Notes under the pieces: model-generated
The model's input: the letters and a program-made list of their open reading frames with translations, nothing else
The model's database searches: none
What the model was told of the DNA's origin: nothing
Position numbers and translations under genes: made by a program
Origin: an uncultured Bacilli bacterium
GTDB taxonomy: Bacteria; Bacillota_I; Bacilli_A; RF39; UBA660
Direction of reading: 5' to 3'
DNA: 31,686 nt
Assembly: GCA_948629335.1 (NCBI GenBank)
Contig: CAPHZB010000011.1
Coordinates: 1 to 31,686 of the forward strand
Part shown: positions 23,867 to 31,617 of the stretch, in pieces
Layout of the letters: the number at the start of each line of letters is the position of its first letter
Position numbering within the stretch: the first letter of the stretch is position 1

Positions 23867-25051
23867 TCAAGCCTCGGTTGAAACAATTCTAACTACTGGG
23901 ATTAATTGATGTGGGTAAAATTTAGTACCATCAGAACTCTTAGCAAGCCCCCAATTGGCACCATCAGCAAATTCTTCATCAGTTGGTGAATCAGTTTTAA
24001 CTTCTTCCCTTATGAAACTAAATCCTTTTGGATGAAGTACTTTTCTCTCACGATTAAGTAAAGTAACTTTTCCACCATTTTTGAATGGATTTCTATATCT
24101 TTCAAATGGTACTTCTACTGGTAAATTGTCATCACGAATAAATGCACCATTACCAATACCATAGGTCATATATTTAGTAGTAATTTTATCAACTTCATAA
24201 TATGCAGAAATATTAGCAACGTTTGGCTCATCTACTTTTACATAAACATTACCATTTTTTGTATAGTAAGTTTTATTAGTATTTAAAGTTGTATCTGTTG
24301 TAACTTTATATGTATATGTTTTTAAAGTGGTAATAGTGTCATCTACTAATACTAACTTATCTCCCCATTGCGCTAAATTAGAGTTTCTTTCCATACCATT
24401 TTCATCAGTATATTTCATATATTCTAACAATTTTTTATTTCTTAAATTATTAGCAATTTTAGAGTGCATAATAGTAAGAACTAATCCTTTACCATTAAAG
24501 TCTTTATCTCCAAGTGCCTTTTGTGATGCATCATTTAAAGATGTTTCTTCAATTTTATCTACCTCTAAAGTATGTTCACTCGCAAATACACCGGCACCAT
24601 CAGTAGTAGATGAATACATACCATTAATAATACTAATTAAAGTATTTTCACGAATATCTACCCATTTTTCACCCATTCTTTTTGCTAAATGTTCTCTAAA
24701 ATCAACATTCTTACCTGCTATTTCATTAGCATAATCAATTTCACTTCCAACTAAGGCTCGACCATAACTGGTTACACCATAAAGATAAGTGTCTACTCCT
24801 TCTCCCTCTGTTAAATCGGTTTCACCATCATAGTTTTGAGCATTTCCATTAAAATCTCCTAAAAGTGGTAATACCGCATAAATATTACCAGTTGAGTTTG
24901 CAAATGTATCATTTACATTTTTATCACTAGTAAATATATCAGCATTGATTAATTTGTTCTCTCTTGTTTTTGCAATCTCTGAAATGTAAGCACCAAATGC
25001 TTGTCCATTTACGGCTTTGCCGTCGTAAAACTTAATTACGTCTTCATTCAT
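23867..25051 (-). CDS. Major capsid protein (HK97-like fold) with a small inserted domain
   Basis: A 394-residue shell protein encoded directly after the scaffold. Segments LPLLGDFNGNAQNYDGETDL, ANEIAGKNVDFREHLAKRMGEKWVD-like helix (about 108-132), VLTIMHSKIANNLRNKKLLEYMKY (about 191-214) and YGIGNGAFIRDDNLPVE fit the SPP1/HK97-type coat family. Residues 243-290 are a low-complexity beta insert (YKVTTDTTLNTNKTYYT, then YVKVDEPNVANISAYYEV) placed in a surface loop. The same short module recurs in other Firmicutes phage structural proteins. The ATG at 25051 follows GGAGAGATTTTTAA. Confidence 0.9.
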   Translation of the reverse strand: MNEDVIKFYDGKAVNGQAFGAYISEIAKTRENKLINADIFTSDKNVNDTFANSTGNIYAVLPLLGDFNGNAQNYDGETDLTEGEGVDTYLYGVTSYGRALVGSEIDYANEIAGKNVDFREHLAKRMGEKWVDIRENTLISIINGMYSSTTDGAGVFASEHTLEVDKIEETSLNDASQKALGDKDFNGKGLVLTIMHSKIANNLRNKKLLEYMKYTDENGMERNSNLAQWGDKLVLVDDTITTLKTYTYKVTTDTTLNTNKTYYTKNGNVYVKVDEPNVANISAYYEVDKITTKYMTYGIGNGAFIRDDNLPVEVPFERYRNPFKNGGKVTLLNRERKVLHPKGFSFIREEVKTDSPTDEEFADGANWGLAKSSDGTKFYPHQLIPVVRIVSTEA

Positions 25052-25071
25052 TTAAAAATCTCTCCGTTTCT

Positions 25072-25623
25072 TTATTTTTTATAATTTTCTTCAAATTTTT
25101 CATATCCAGTTTTGTTTTCATCGGTGCGGATATTTTCACCTACTTGTGGAGTAGGTTCTTTTGAATATTCGCTTATTGCATTTTCATGATTTTTCCTTAA
25201 AGCCTGTGAAAATATTTCAATCTTTTTTGTGATACTTTCAACAGTCTCTTTTGTATAATCAAGAGTCTGCATAAGGTCTAAATCTACTCCTTTTTCTCTT
25301 GCTTGTTCTATGGCTTCATCTTTTAATTTATAAGCATTAAGTTCGCTTTCAGCAGTAAGTGCTCTTTGATTTGCTTGTTCTAATTCATAAGATTTCTTTT
25401 GTTCTTCGTCCATTTTCGCAAGTCTTTCTTCTTCCGCCTTTTTGGCTTCTGCTTCTTTTTGAAATTCTTCACGCATTGTTTTTCTCTCAAGTGATTTAAT
25501 GCGTTCAACTTCGGCACGGGTATAGAGTTTTTCTTTTTTCTCTTCCTTTCCATCCTTAGTTTGAATTTCATTTTCTTTTGTTTCTACTGTTTCGGTAGTA
25601 GATACCTTTTCTTTTTCTTCCAT
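25072..25623 (-). CDS. Capsid scaffolding protein (DUF4355-type)
   Basis: A 183-residue, highly charged coiled-coil protein: Glu/Lys-rich start, YTRAEVERIKSLERKTM, then a long helix, EKGVDLDLMQTLDYTKETVESITKKI and an ending with GYEKFEENYKK. This is the usual layout of Firmicutes phage scaffolds, removed during capsid maturation. The ATG at 25623 follows GAAAGGAAC; an in-frame codon at 25680 lacks such a site. It directly precedes the capsid gene. Confidence 0.88.
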   Translation of the reverse strand: MEEKEKVSTTETVETKENEIQTKDGKEEKKEKLYTRAEVERIKSLERKTMREEFQKEAEAKKAEEERLAKMDEEQKKSYELEQANQRALTAESELNAYKLKDEAIEQAREKGVDLDLMQTLDYTKETVESITKKIEIFSQALRKNHENAISEYSKEPTPQVGENIRTDENKTGYEKFEENYKK

Positions 25624-25683
25624 TTTTTTGTTCCTTTCTTTCGGCTCAGGTGCCAATATTAACTCGTTTCGGTGAGTCAAACC

Positions 25684-25708
25684 AAAAAAAGCCGACTTCT
25701 AATCGACT
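25684..25708 (-). terminator. Hairpin with T-run upstream of the scaffold gene
   Basis: Minus-strand AGTCG, nine-base loop, CGGCT, then seven T residues. It could be a weak terminator or attenuator before the scaffold-capsid genes. The stem is only five pairs, one of them G-T. Confidence 0.4.
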
Positions 25709-25729
25709 TAGTGTGCTATTTATAAGCAC

Positions 25730-25863
25730 TGTACTGATGATATATTCGGAATTGAACCGTTATCCAAGTGTTTATCCACTCGCTCTTTACCAAATAAGGG
25801 CATTGTTCACTAAAACAATTAAAGATTGCAAGGAATCGAACCTGTTTCAATATCATCAGTACA
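25730..25863. repeat. 14-bp perfect inverted repeat around unit 2
   Basis: TGTACTGATGATAT (25730-25743) and its exact reverse complement (25850-25863) enclose 106 bases. The pair could form a long closing stem in RNA, or be the ends of a small inserted element. Confidence 0.8.
25741..25815 (-). tRNA. Degenerate tRNA-like element (unit 2)
   Basis: On the minus strand a T-arm-like GGTTCAATTCC (25748-25758) is preceded by an anticodon-arm-like GAGTG, six-base loop GATAAA, CACTT (25766-25781), and by GGTAAAGAGC, which resembles the 3' half of a D-arm. Spacing fits a class I tRNA with single-base losses in the anticodon loop and T-stem. Only three T-stem pairs form and the acceptor does not pair locally, so it is probably not a functional tRNA. 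The loop hints at Ile (GAT), but position 33 is not T. Confidence 0.3.
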
Positions 25864-25890
25864 CTACTTACAAAGCAGTGCAACTGTGCA
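25820..25890 (-). tRNA. Degenerate tRNA-like element (unit 1, Thr-like)
   Basis: On the minus strand GCACAGTTG is followed by a six-pair anticodon-like arm CACTGC, loop TTTGTAA, GTAGTG (25862-25880; a TGT anticodon would be Thr) and a T-arm-like GGTTCGATTCC (25832-25842). The D-loop GGTA seems lost, about 11 extra bases separate the arms, and the T-stem has only three pairs. Its T motif lies 84 bases from that of unit 2, the spacing of tandem tRNAs. Confidence 0.3.
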
Positions 25891-25945
25891 TAAAATTTGA
25901 CTTTATGCGTAAAATATGCTAATATGTAAATGTAAATTTACATAT

Positions 25946-25993
25946 GAGATTGGTCCCACTCCGCTATTGGAGAGGGTGTCAATCTCTTTTTTT
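25946..25993 (+). terminator. Strong plus-strand terminator-like hairpin
   Basis: Plus strand GAGATTG, inner stem with CCCACTCC / GGAGAGGG, then CAATCTC (25980-25986) and seven T residues. In the plus direction this is a textbook intrinsic terminator, although no plus-strand gene precedes it. On the minus strand it is a hairpin just after the MuF stop codon without a T-run. Confidence 0.6.
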
Positions 25994-27479
25994 ATTTGAT
26001 TCTTTCATAAACCTTTAATAACTTATTATCATCAAAGATTATAATTTTGTCTATCCACTCTCTATTTTTAGTTGAATAGATTGTTTCTGTTTGTTCAATT
26101 ATATTATTTCTTTCAAGCAAGGAATTTGTTATATCTATTACGAAATTTGTTGATTGTCCTTTTGTATCTTTTAGAATATTATCTACTGCCCTGGTTTTAC
26201 TAGTGGCATTTTTTCCGATTTCCTTCAAATCCCATATTTCCTTTTTGAATAGGAAATCTCCACACCTTATGCAATCTTTTTCTCCAATTTCAGGCAAATA
26301 CTGTAACTCTCCTCCAAATGTCTTAACCATCAATTCTGCAATATGTTTTTCATTATTTTTGTGATGTATCTTATTTTTTTTCCCTACAAAATATTCCTTT
26401 CCATCTATATTAATAGATTTTGCATACACAACTTTACCATTTTCTGATTTTTTTAATGTCCATTCTTTTGTAACGTCCTTATATCTATTTTTAAAAAATA
26501 TTTTTTCTCTTAGATTATCTGCGCTTTTATCTACTGAATAGGTTAATGTACTATGACAATAATGAAAGTGGTTGCTAATGGGTGGCTGATTTATACCTAT
26601 TACTAATCCCATTATATCTATTTCTTGTACCACTAAATCTTTAGTAGTATCTCCATAAGGCCTTTTAAATACATTCCTTTTTTTAGTATTGAATATCATT
26701 CCATCCATGTAAGAACACATCTCTGTAACATTTTCACAATGGTCAGATATAAACTTAACTTTGGCATTATACCCACTACTTGCTTCTAAATATGCCATAT
26801 TTCCAAGTGCAATAACATATTTATCCAAGCCACCACTATATTTCTCATCATTAACACAAATAAGCCTATTTCGTTGTTTTTCAAATTGCCTTTGCATTGC
26901 ATCACTATAAATATCTAATTTTTTCTTTTGCTGTAAAGAAATAAGATATTGTTTTTGTATTTCTTGCATATGGGTAAGATATAAAGCGTCAAGGTAGTCT
27001 GCAAATATGATTCCATCTATTAGTATAAGGTTAAAATTATCTAAAAAAGAATGAGATATTTTTTTCCCACTCTTTCCTAAATCATTCACGCCTTGGTTAT
27101 AGCAATCTATAGCAACTTTTTCATAAAGATTACTTATTTCAATACCAACATTTCGTAATTCTTCCATAAACGTACCATATAGAAGTATTTCTATTAATTC
27201 TTGATAATTTATATTATACTTATTTAACCTCTCTATACGGTATTTAAAATAACCATTATAAATTCCTAATTCTTTCCATTCTTCTATTTTACGATTTAAT
27301 CTTTCTTTATCAGAAGATTTTATTCTTTTATTTAAATCATTGTAGGATATGTCAAAATAATTTATTATTTCTTGAATCTTATCTTGTGTTTTTTTATTTT
27401 GTTTTTTATACCATGATTGAAATTGTTTTAATTCCTCTCTAGATACGTTCCATCTTTTAGTTATTAATTCTTGATTCAA
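25992..27479 (-). CDS. MuF-type minor head protein fused to a CdiA-like nuclease toxin domain
   Basis: A 495-residue two-part protein. Residues 1-335 are a phage minor head protein: helical start, SDHCENVTEMCSYMDGM (245-261), and the MuF-like INQPPISNHFHYCHSTLTY (297-315). Residues about 345-495 form an extra domain with NEKHIAELMVKTFGGELQYL (376-395), CGDFLFKKEIWDLKEIGKN (406-424), RAVDNILKDTKGQSTNFVID (430-449) and a C-terminal strand-helix. That order resembles the CdiA-type tRNase (BECR fold) toxins, in which an E/D-x-K strand and a following Gln helix surround the active site. MuF toxins of temperate phages are thought to be carried in the virion and delivered with DNA. TTG start after AGGTG, overlapping the portal by 23 bases. 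No immunity gene follows. Confidence 0.8.
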   Translation of the reverse strand: MNQELITKRWNVSREELKQFQSWYKKQNKKTQDKIQEIINYFDISYNDLNKRIKSSDKERLNRKIEEWKELGIYNGYFKYRIERLNKYNINYQELIEILLYGTFMEELRNVGIEISNLYEKVAIDCYNQGVNDLGKSGKKISHSFLDNFNLILIDGIIFADYLDALYLTHMQEIQKQYLISLQQKKKLDIYSDAMQRQFEKQRNRLICVNDEKYSGGLDKYVIALGNMAYLEASSGYNAKVKFISDHCENVTEMCSYMDGMIFNTKKRNVFKRPYGDTTKDLVVQEIDIMGLVIGINQPPISNHFHYCHSTLTYSVDKSADNLREKIFFKNRYKDVTKEWTLKKSENGKVVYAKSINIDGKEYFVGKKNKIHHKNNEKHIAELMVKTFGGELQYLPEIGEKDCIRCGDFLFKKEIWDLKEIGKNATSKTRAVDNILKDTKGQSTNFVIDITNSLLERNNIIEQTETIYSTKNREWIDKIIIFDDNKLLKVYERIK

Positions 27480-29121
27480 TCAGAACACCTACTTTTTTTA
27501 ATTTATCTAAATCCTGTATTGCAGTAGGTTTATTGTCAGTTTCTGTTTCTTTAGAACCTTTTATGACCTCTCCAGGCGTTGTTTTTAAATCTTCTTTTGA
27601 TTCACCATCTAAATTATCACCATTATTTTTATAGACATCTTTATTCTTACTAAATTTTTTCATAAGTTCTTGATTGTCTTCTAAATTGGTTTCGGCTTCT
27701 GCTTTTTTCTTAGCTATTTCATTTTTAGGATCTAAATCAAATGGTAACATTCCTATTAAGGTTTCATCTCCTAATAATTCTCGTAGTTGCATTATCATAC
27801 TAACCATACTAGAACTATCACTGGGCATATTTCTTTGCAATGTAATTTCTACATTTCTAAAATCATATTCTTTGTTTTTATCTTTGTTAAACTTATTAAA
27901 TATTAGTTCCCATCGCCTTAGCATGCCTTGAGTAAAATCCGCTTCTGCATCTACTATTAACTGCTGTAGTGCAAAGAATTTTTTCTCTAAAGCACTATTA
28001 TTATCTGCTTGTGTAAATCCTAAATCGGTCATATTTGGAATAAATGCACATAAACAAATTAAATCCATAAGTGTTTTTTTGTGATTTTGAAATGCACTGT
28101 CGTTAACTTCTTTTATGATCCATTCTAACTTTCCACCGTCTTGTAAGTATCGAACTCTAGTTTCTAGCACCATTTCGTCTTCAAGTATTCTAGCAGGATT
28201 TTTCATTGGTCTTCCGTTCTCATCGTAAATTATTGACGGATTTTCAGGAACATATCCAAGTACACTTAAAATTGCTTCATCATTGTATTTAAAGGTATTT
28301 CTTTCATTTTGAATAGCCCTTGTATAAGTCTTAATTAAACTTAACACATTTTCAAATATATTTAAGTTATGTTCATTTTCCATAGCAATTGCTTGGATAT
28401 CATCCCATTTAGGCGGTTCATACTTCTTCCTATCTTCTTTAAACAATGGTTCATTCTTAAATTGTCTTTTATACTCTTCTTTATTACTAAACAACTTTCT
28501 TTTTTCAGGGGTATCCATATAGTACCTTTTTCCATTTACAGTTGTTAGTTCGACCATATTCTGATATTCGCCATTAGCAAGTGTTGTTCTAATAACTCTA
28601 TATAGTCCAATCAATTGTTTTGGTATTGAATAATCCCATATTGCTACTGTTTCTAAGGCGTCGCTTTTAGCATAAACAATTTCAGAATTGTTATTTTTGT
28701 ATATAATTTCATAACATGCCCTTTTCACAAAATAATCAAAAGCTAGACTAAAAAATTCTTTTGCATCATCATTATAATCAGTAACGTGTTTGAGTATATA
28801 TTCCATTTCTTTTACTTTTTGTTCGTCATTCGATTTTTTATCGAATAACTCTTGATTCAATTTGTCTATTTCTTTGTCATAAGCATGAATTTTATATACT
28901 GGTGGTTTACCTGCAAAAAATCCAACTGCCATAACTGCTAAATATCTTGCTAGAGGAACTTTTATATCTTCATCGCTAAGACTAGCGACTTCTTCATCAG
29001 TTAATTTTTGCCTAAACTCATCATATAATTTTCTTCTAGCGTCTAATTCATCCTGAGCTTTAAAAAATATTGCCGTTATGCTTTCTTCCTTTTCTAATAG
29101 TTTTTTGCTATATCGTAACAC
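27457..29121 (-). CDS. Portal protein (SPP1 Gp6-like)
   Basis: Dodecameric channel at the capsid vertex for DNA entry and exit. The 554-residue protein has portal-like segments VPLARYLAVMAVGFFAGKPPVY, EILSVLGYVPENPSIIYDENG-like core, DLICLCAFIPNMTDLGFTQ-type helix and EKKFFALQQLIVDAEADFTQGMLRRWELIF. The C-terminus is charged (EETETDNKP-type linker) and disordered. I chose the GTG at 29121 (MLRYSKKLLEKEES), since AAAGGA lies nine bases upstream and this avoids a 53-base overlap with the terminase given by the upstream in-frame start at 29187. Confidence 0.9.
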   Translation of the reverse strand: MLRYSKKLLEKEESITAIFFKAQDELDARRKLYDEFRQKLTDEEVASLSDEDIKVPLARYLAVMAVGFFAGKPPVYKIHAYDKEIDKLNQELFDKKSNDEQKVKEMEYILKHVTDYNDDAKEFFSLAFDYFVKRACYEIIYKNNNSEIVYAKSDALETVAIWDYSIPKQLIGLYRVIRTTLANGEYQNMVELTTVNGKRYYMDTPEKRKLFSNKEEYKRQFKNEPLFKEDRKKYEPPKWDDIQAIAMENEHNLNIFENVLSLIKTYTRAIQNERNTFKYNDEAILSVLGYVPENPSIIYDENGRPMKNPARILEDEMVLETRVRYLQDGGKLEWIIKEVNDSAFQNHKKTLMDLICLCAFIPNMTDLGFTQADNNSALEKKFFALQQLIVDAEADFTQGMLRRWELIFNKFNKDKNKEYDFRNVEITLQRNMPSDSSSMVSMIMQLRELLGDETLIGMLPFDLDPKNEIAKKKAEAETNLEDNQELMKKFSKNKDVYKNNGDNLDGESKEDLKTTPGEVIKGSKETETDNKPTAIQDLDKLKKVGVLIESRINN

Positions 29122-29134
29122 ATTATCACTTCCT

Positions 29135-30517
29135 TTAAATTTTAATAAATGGCTTATTTGACATCTCCATACTGTTTTTAGGCTCATATAATGCTAAACC
29201 TAAAGCATCTGCTCTATCGGGAGAATGAATTCCTCTTTTTTTCATATCTTCCTTTTTTTCAAGTATTATTGTTCCATCCGACTCAATAAAATACTTTCTA
29301 TTAGTTAATTGACTAATGAGTTCGTCATCATTAATCAAAAACAAGCTATCATTCAAAAGCTTGCTTCTTATTGTTCCCCACATAATCCCAGTAGAGTTCT
29401 TATATTCGATAGGTTCATCTTTACTTACTTTTCCACCTTTTCCACCAAAATGACATTCAATTGCAATTGCCCTTAATCTTTTTTCAGAAATAACTTCTTT
29501 CAATCTGTCGTATACACCAACACCAAGTCCGTCACAGTCTATCTTTACTCGAATAACTATGTTTGGATATTTTATATTTAATTTCTGAATAATATTAACT
29601 AATTGCCCTGTTAATTTCATTGTATCATTATGCTTAAATGTGTCTAATTTATCTAATTTTAAATGATTAAATATAGTTGCAACAACACTTTCATCATCAC
29701 CAAATCTTGCTACATCCACTCCTAAAGAAATGTTGTTTATACTTTCTAGTATTTTATTTTTTGTATTTCTTTCTACCATTTCTAGATCAATAAAACTATC
29801 AGGGTTTGATTTTGGAAATTCTCCGGCGACACGTACACGGTATACATCGCTATCCTTGCCAAACATATCTATGATTTGTTGAACATATTTAGGGTCTACC
29901 ATTTCACTTTTTGAACCATCAATAGTATGTGTTTTATACATACTCCTTAATTTCGTATGGCTATCATAAAAAAAACCACTCAACTGAGTAGGATTTCCAC
30001 ACATTAATAACTTAGCATCTTTAGTTGACATTGAACCAAGAACAGGTTCAAACACTACATCAGGAACACCGCTTGCTTCATCTATAATTATTAAAACATG
30101 TTCGGCATGTGTTCCTTGCAATGCATCTGGTTTATTTGATGTCCTCGCTATTGCAAACCATTCTTCTTGACTCCCTTTTAAGTATATTTTTTCACTTGTC
30201 CATTCGAAATTACAATTTAATGCTTTGCTATTTCGTTTCCATTTAGATACTTCCGCCCATAATATATCATGTAATTGATGTTTGGTTGGAGCAGTGCACA
30301 ATATTTTAGGATACGGTCTTGTACTTATATACCACCATATAATCCACGACTCTAAAGCACTCTTACCAACTCCATGTCCACTTTTAACTGATACCAAGGA
30401 ATATTTAGCAACGTCATTCATAACTTCCTGTTGGTTCTTTGTAGGATTAACTTTTAAAATATCCTGTGCAAATTCTGCCGGATGATCGATGTAAAATGAT
30501 ATTGCTTTATTCTTCAT
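29135..30517 (-). CDS. Terminase large subunit
   Basis: DNA-packaging motor ATPase and nuclease, 460 residues. Walker A is SGHGVGKS (46-53) and Walker B VLIIIDEA (141-148), with a coupling motif near LLMCGNPTQ. The RNase H-like nuclease has Asp268 (GVDVARFGDDES), Asp327/Asp329 (IDCDG) and Asp434/Asp437 (PDRADAL). All key residues are present. The ATG at 30517 follows GGAGAATTAGAA and overlaps the small subunit gene by 11 bases. Confidence 0.95.
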   Translation of the reverse strand: MKNKAISFYIDHPAEFAQDILKVNPTKNQQEVMNDVAKYSLVSVKSGHGVGKSALESWIIWWYISTRPYPKILCTAPTKHQLHDILWAEVSKWKRNSKALNCNFEWTSEKIYLKGSQEEWFAIARTSNKPDALQGTHAEHVLIIIDEASGVPDVVFEPVLGSMSTKDAKLLMCGNPTQLSGFFYDSHTKLRSMYKTHTIDGSKSEMVDPKYVQQIIDMFGKDSDVYRVRVAGEFPKSNPDSFIDLEMVERNTKNKILESINNISLGVDVARFGDDESVVATIFNHLKLDKLDTFKHNDTMKLTGQLVNIIQKLNIKYPNIVIRVKIDCDGLGVGVYDRLKEVISEKRLRAIAIECHFGGKGGKVSKDEPIEYKNSTGIMWGTIRSKLLNDSLFLINDDELISQLTNRKYFIESDGTIILEKKEDMKKRGIHSPDRADALGLALYEPKNSMEMSNKPFIKI

Positions 30518-31052
30518 TTCTAATTCTCCATGCTTTTTCTAATTCTTCAACATAGGCATTATCTTTATCCTCATTATCGTTCTTATTTAGAATATCATTA
30601 ATATCTTTTAAAGCGGAAGTGATTTGTTTTAATCCATTTCTATCTATAATGGAGAAAAATTCTTGTATTTCTTCATTTTCTTCAATAACTTCTTTACTAG
30701 GCTTTCCAACTTCATTATTATATTCAATTATTTTCGTCTTCTTGGTATTTCTAGAAAAGTACTTATTTAATTCAGATACTGACTCATTAATTTTATTTAG
30801 TAGTTCTTCTGCTGTGTCTTTTACATTGACAATCTTCTTCGCTTCCTTTTCTGATTCTTTTTCAATAACTTTTTCAATGATTTTAGAACTTTTCTTGTTC
30901 TCTTTTAGTACTTTTTTATTTTTCCACCCTTTTGTCCTCTTTTTAGTACCTCCATTATTGGAGATATTTTTTTCTTTTAAGAAGCAACTTACACTTTTGT
31001 AATCTCCTAAGATATACTCCTTTTCTAACTCATCCCAGTTATATTTTGCCAC
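30507..31052 (-). CDS. Terminase small subunit (probable)
   Basis: A 181-residue protein that would recognise phage DNA for packaging. Residues 1-45 look like a helix-turn-helix start of this family (YNWDELEKEYILGDYKSVSC, then KKRTKGWKNKK). The middle is a Lys/Glu-rich coiled coil for oligomerisation, and the end (IRNEE) lies just over the large subunit start. The start is GTG at 31052 with GGTGGTGAT upstream. Position before the large subunit supports the call. Confidence 0.8.
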   Translation of the reverse strand: MAKYNWDELEKEYILGDYKSVSCFLKEKNISNNGGTKKRTKGWKNKKVLKENKKSSKIIEKVIEKESEKEAKKIVNVKDTAEELLNKINESVSELNKYFSRNTKKTKIIEYNNEVGKPSKEVIEENEEIQEFFSIIDRNGLKQITSALKDINDILNKNDNEDKDNAYVEELEKAWRIRNEE

Positions 31053-31073
31053 ATCACCACCATCATTTCTTAA

Positions 31074-31499
31074 CTACTCTTCTCTAACATCTTCCGTTTT
31101 TTGACATACTCGTATATATTTTTTTTCTAAGATATTCTTCATAATTTCTATAGGTACCACAATTTCCTTAGGAGTAAGTGCCCCAACTTTTTCGAATACA
31201 ACTAACAACTTTTCAAATTGAATAGCTATCCAGTCAATTAACTCTTCATTCTTTGCATATTCACTATTAGAATCTAATCCACTTTCATACATAAAGGCAT
31301 GGATAATTTCGTGTCGTATTACTTTCTCTGTGTAGTATTCTAAATCTTCTTGGGACATATCATCTTTAACAAATTCAGGTATTACTATTTGCTTAATACT
31401 TTGGTCGGTATATCCATCACAATTTTTTAACTTAGGATATTCTTCTACACTTGCGTTTCTTATTATTTCGTATTCCGTCCCTAGTATTTTTACTTTCAT
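31074..31499 (-). CDS. Phage HExxH putative metallopeptidase
   Basis: A 141-residue protein with a zinc metallopeptidase motif in VIRHEIIHAFMYESGL and a downstream helix EELIDWIAIQFEKL that could bear the third ligand. Similar small HExxH proteins are encoded just before terminases in Firmicutes phages; substrate unknown. The ATG at 31499 follows AGGTG by six bases; an in-frame GTG at 31508 overlaps that site. Confidence 0.8.
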   Translation of the reverse strand: MKVKILGTEYEIIRNASVEEYPKLKNCDGYTDQSIKQIVIPEFVKDDMSQEDLEYYTEKVIRHEIIHAFMYESGLDSNSEYAKNEELIDWIAIQFEKLLVVFEKVGALTPKEIVVPIEIMKNILEKKYIRVCQKTEDVREE

Positions 31500-31614
31500 A
31501 TTTAGCACCTAGCCTTTCTTTTTCTATTTCTTCATCACACTTTTTATTTCTAGGACATAGCTTACAACTTCCACTATATCTCATACACAACCATAATGCT
31601 TTCTTCTCTCTCAT
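31432..31614 (-). CDS. Small cysteine-containing phage protein
   Basis: A 60-residue basic protein, MREKKALWLCMRYSGSCKLC at the start, with Cys spacing CKLCPRNKKC that could bind a metal. It starts three bases after the stop of the upstream partial gene, but overlaps the HExxH gene by 68 bases in another frame, which is long for phage genes. The overlapping tail may be non-functional. No family recognised. Confidence 0.45.
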   Translation of the reverse strand: MREKKALWLCMRYSGSCKLCPRNKKCDEEIEKERLGAKYESKNTRDGIRNNKKRKCRRIS

Positions 31615-31617
31615 AGA

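Larger units (their letters stand above)
25624..25991 (-). other. Structured non-coding region between the MuF-toxin and scaffold genes
   Basis: These 368 bases hold no credible gene on either strand but many pairing elements. From the MuF end they are: a hairpin at 25946-25986, an AT-rich inverted repeat (10-bp arms, 25922-25945), a GCATAAA/TTTATGC hairpin (25888-25908), two tRNA-like units, a 14-bp inverted repeat (25730-25743 with 25850-25863), a GTGCT/AGCAC hairpin (25713-25729) and a stem with a seven-T tail on the minus strand (25684-25708). Late transcripts would include it. It may be a remnant tRNA cluster or a dedicated structured RNA. Confidence 0.55.

Noticed and set aside
25650..25922. 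90-codon plus-strand frame across the tRNA-like region
   Set aside because: Its translation looks like antisense of tRNA-type sequence, it spans several stems, and it begins inside the scaffold leader. No recognisable protein features.
25624..25991. Functional tRNA genes
   Set aside because: T-stems have only three pairs, acceptor stems do not pair locally and loop sizes are wrong, so only degenerate tRNA-like elements are reported.
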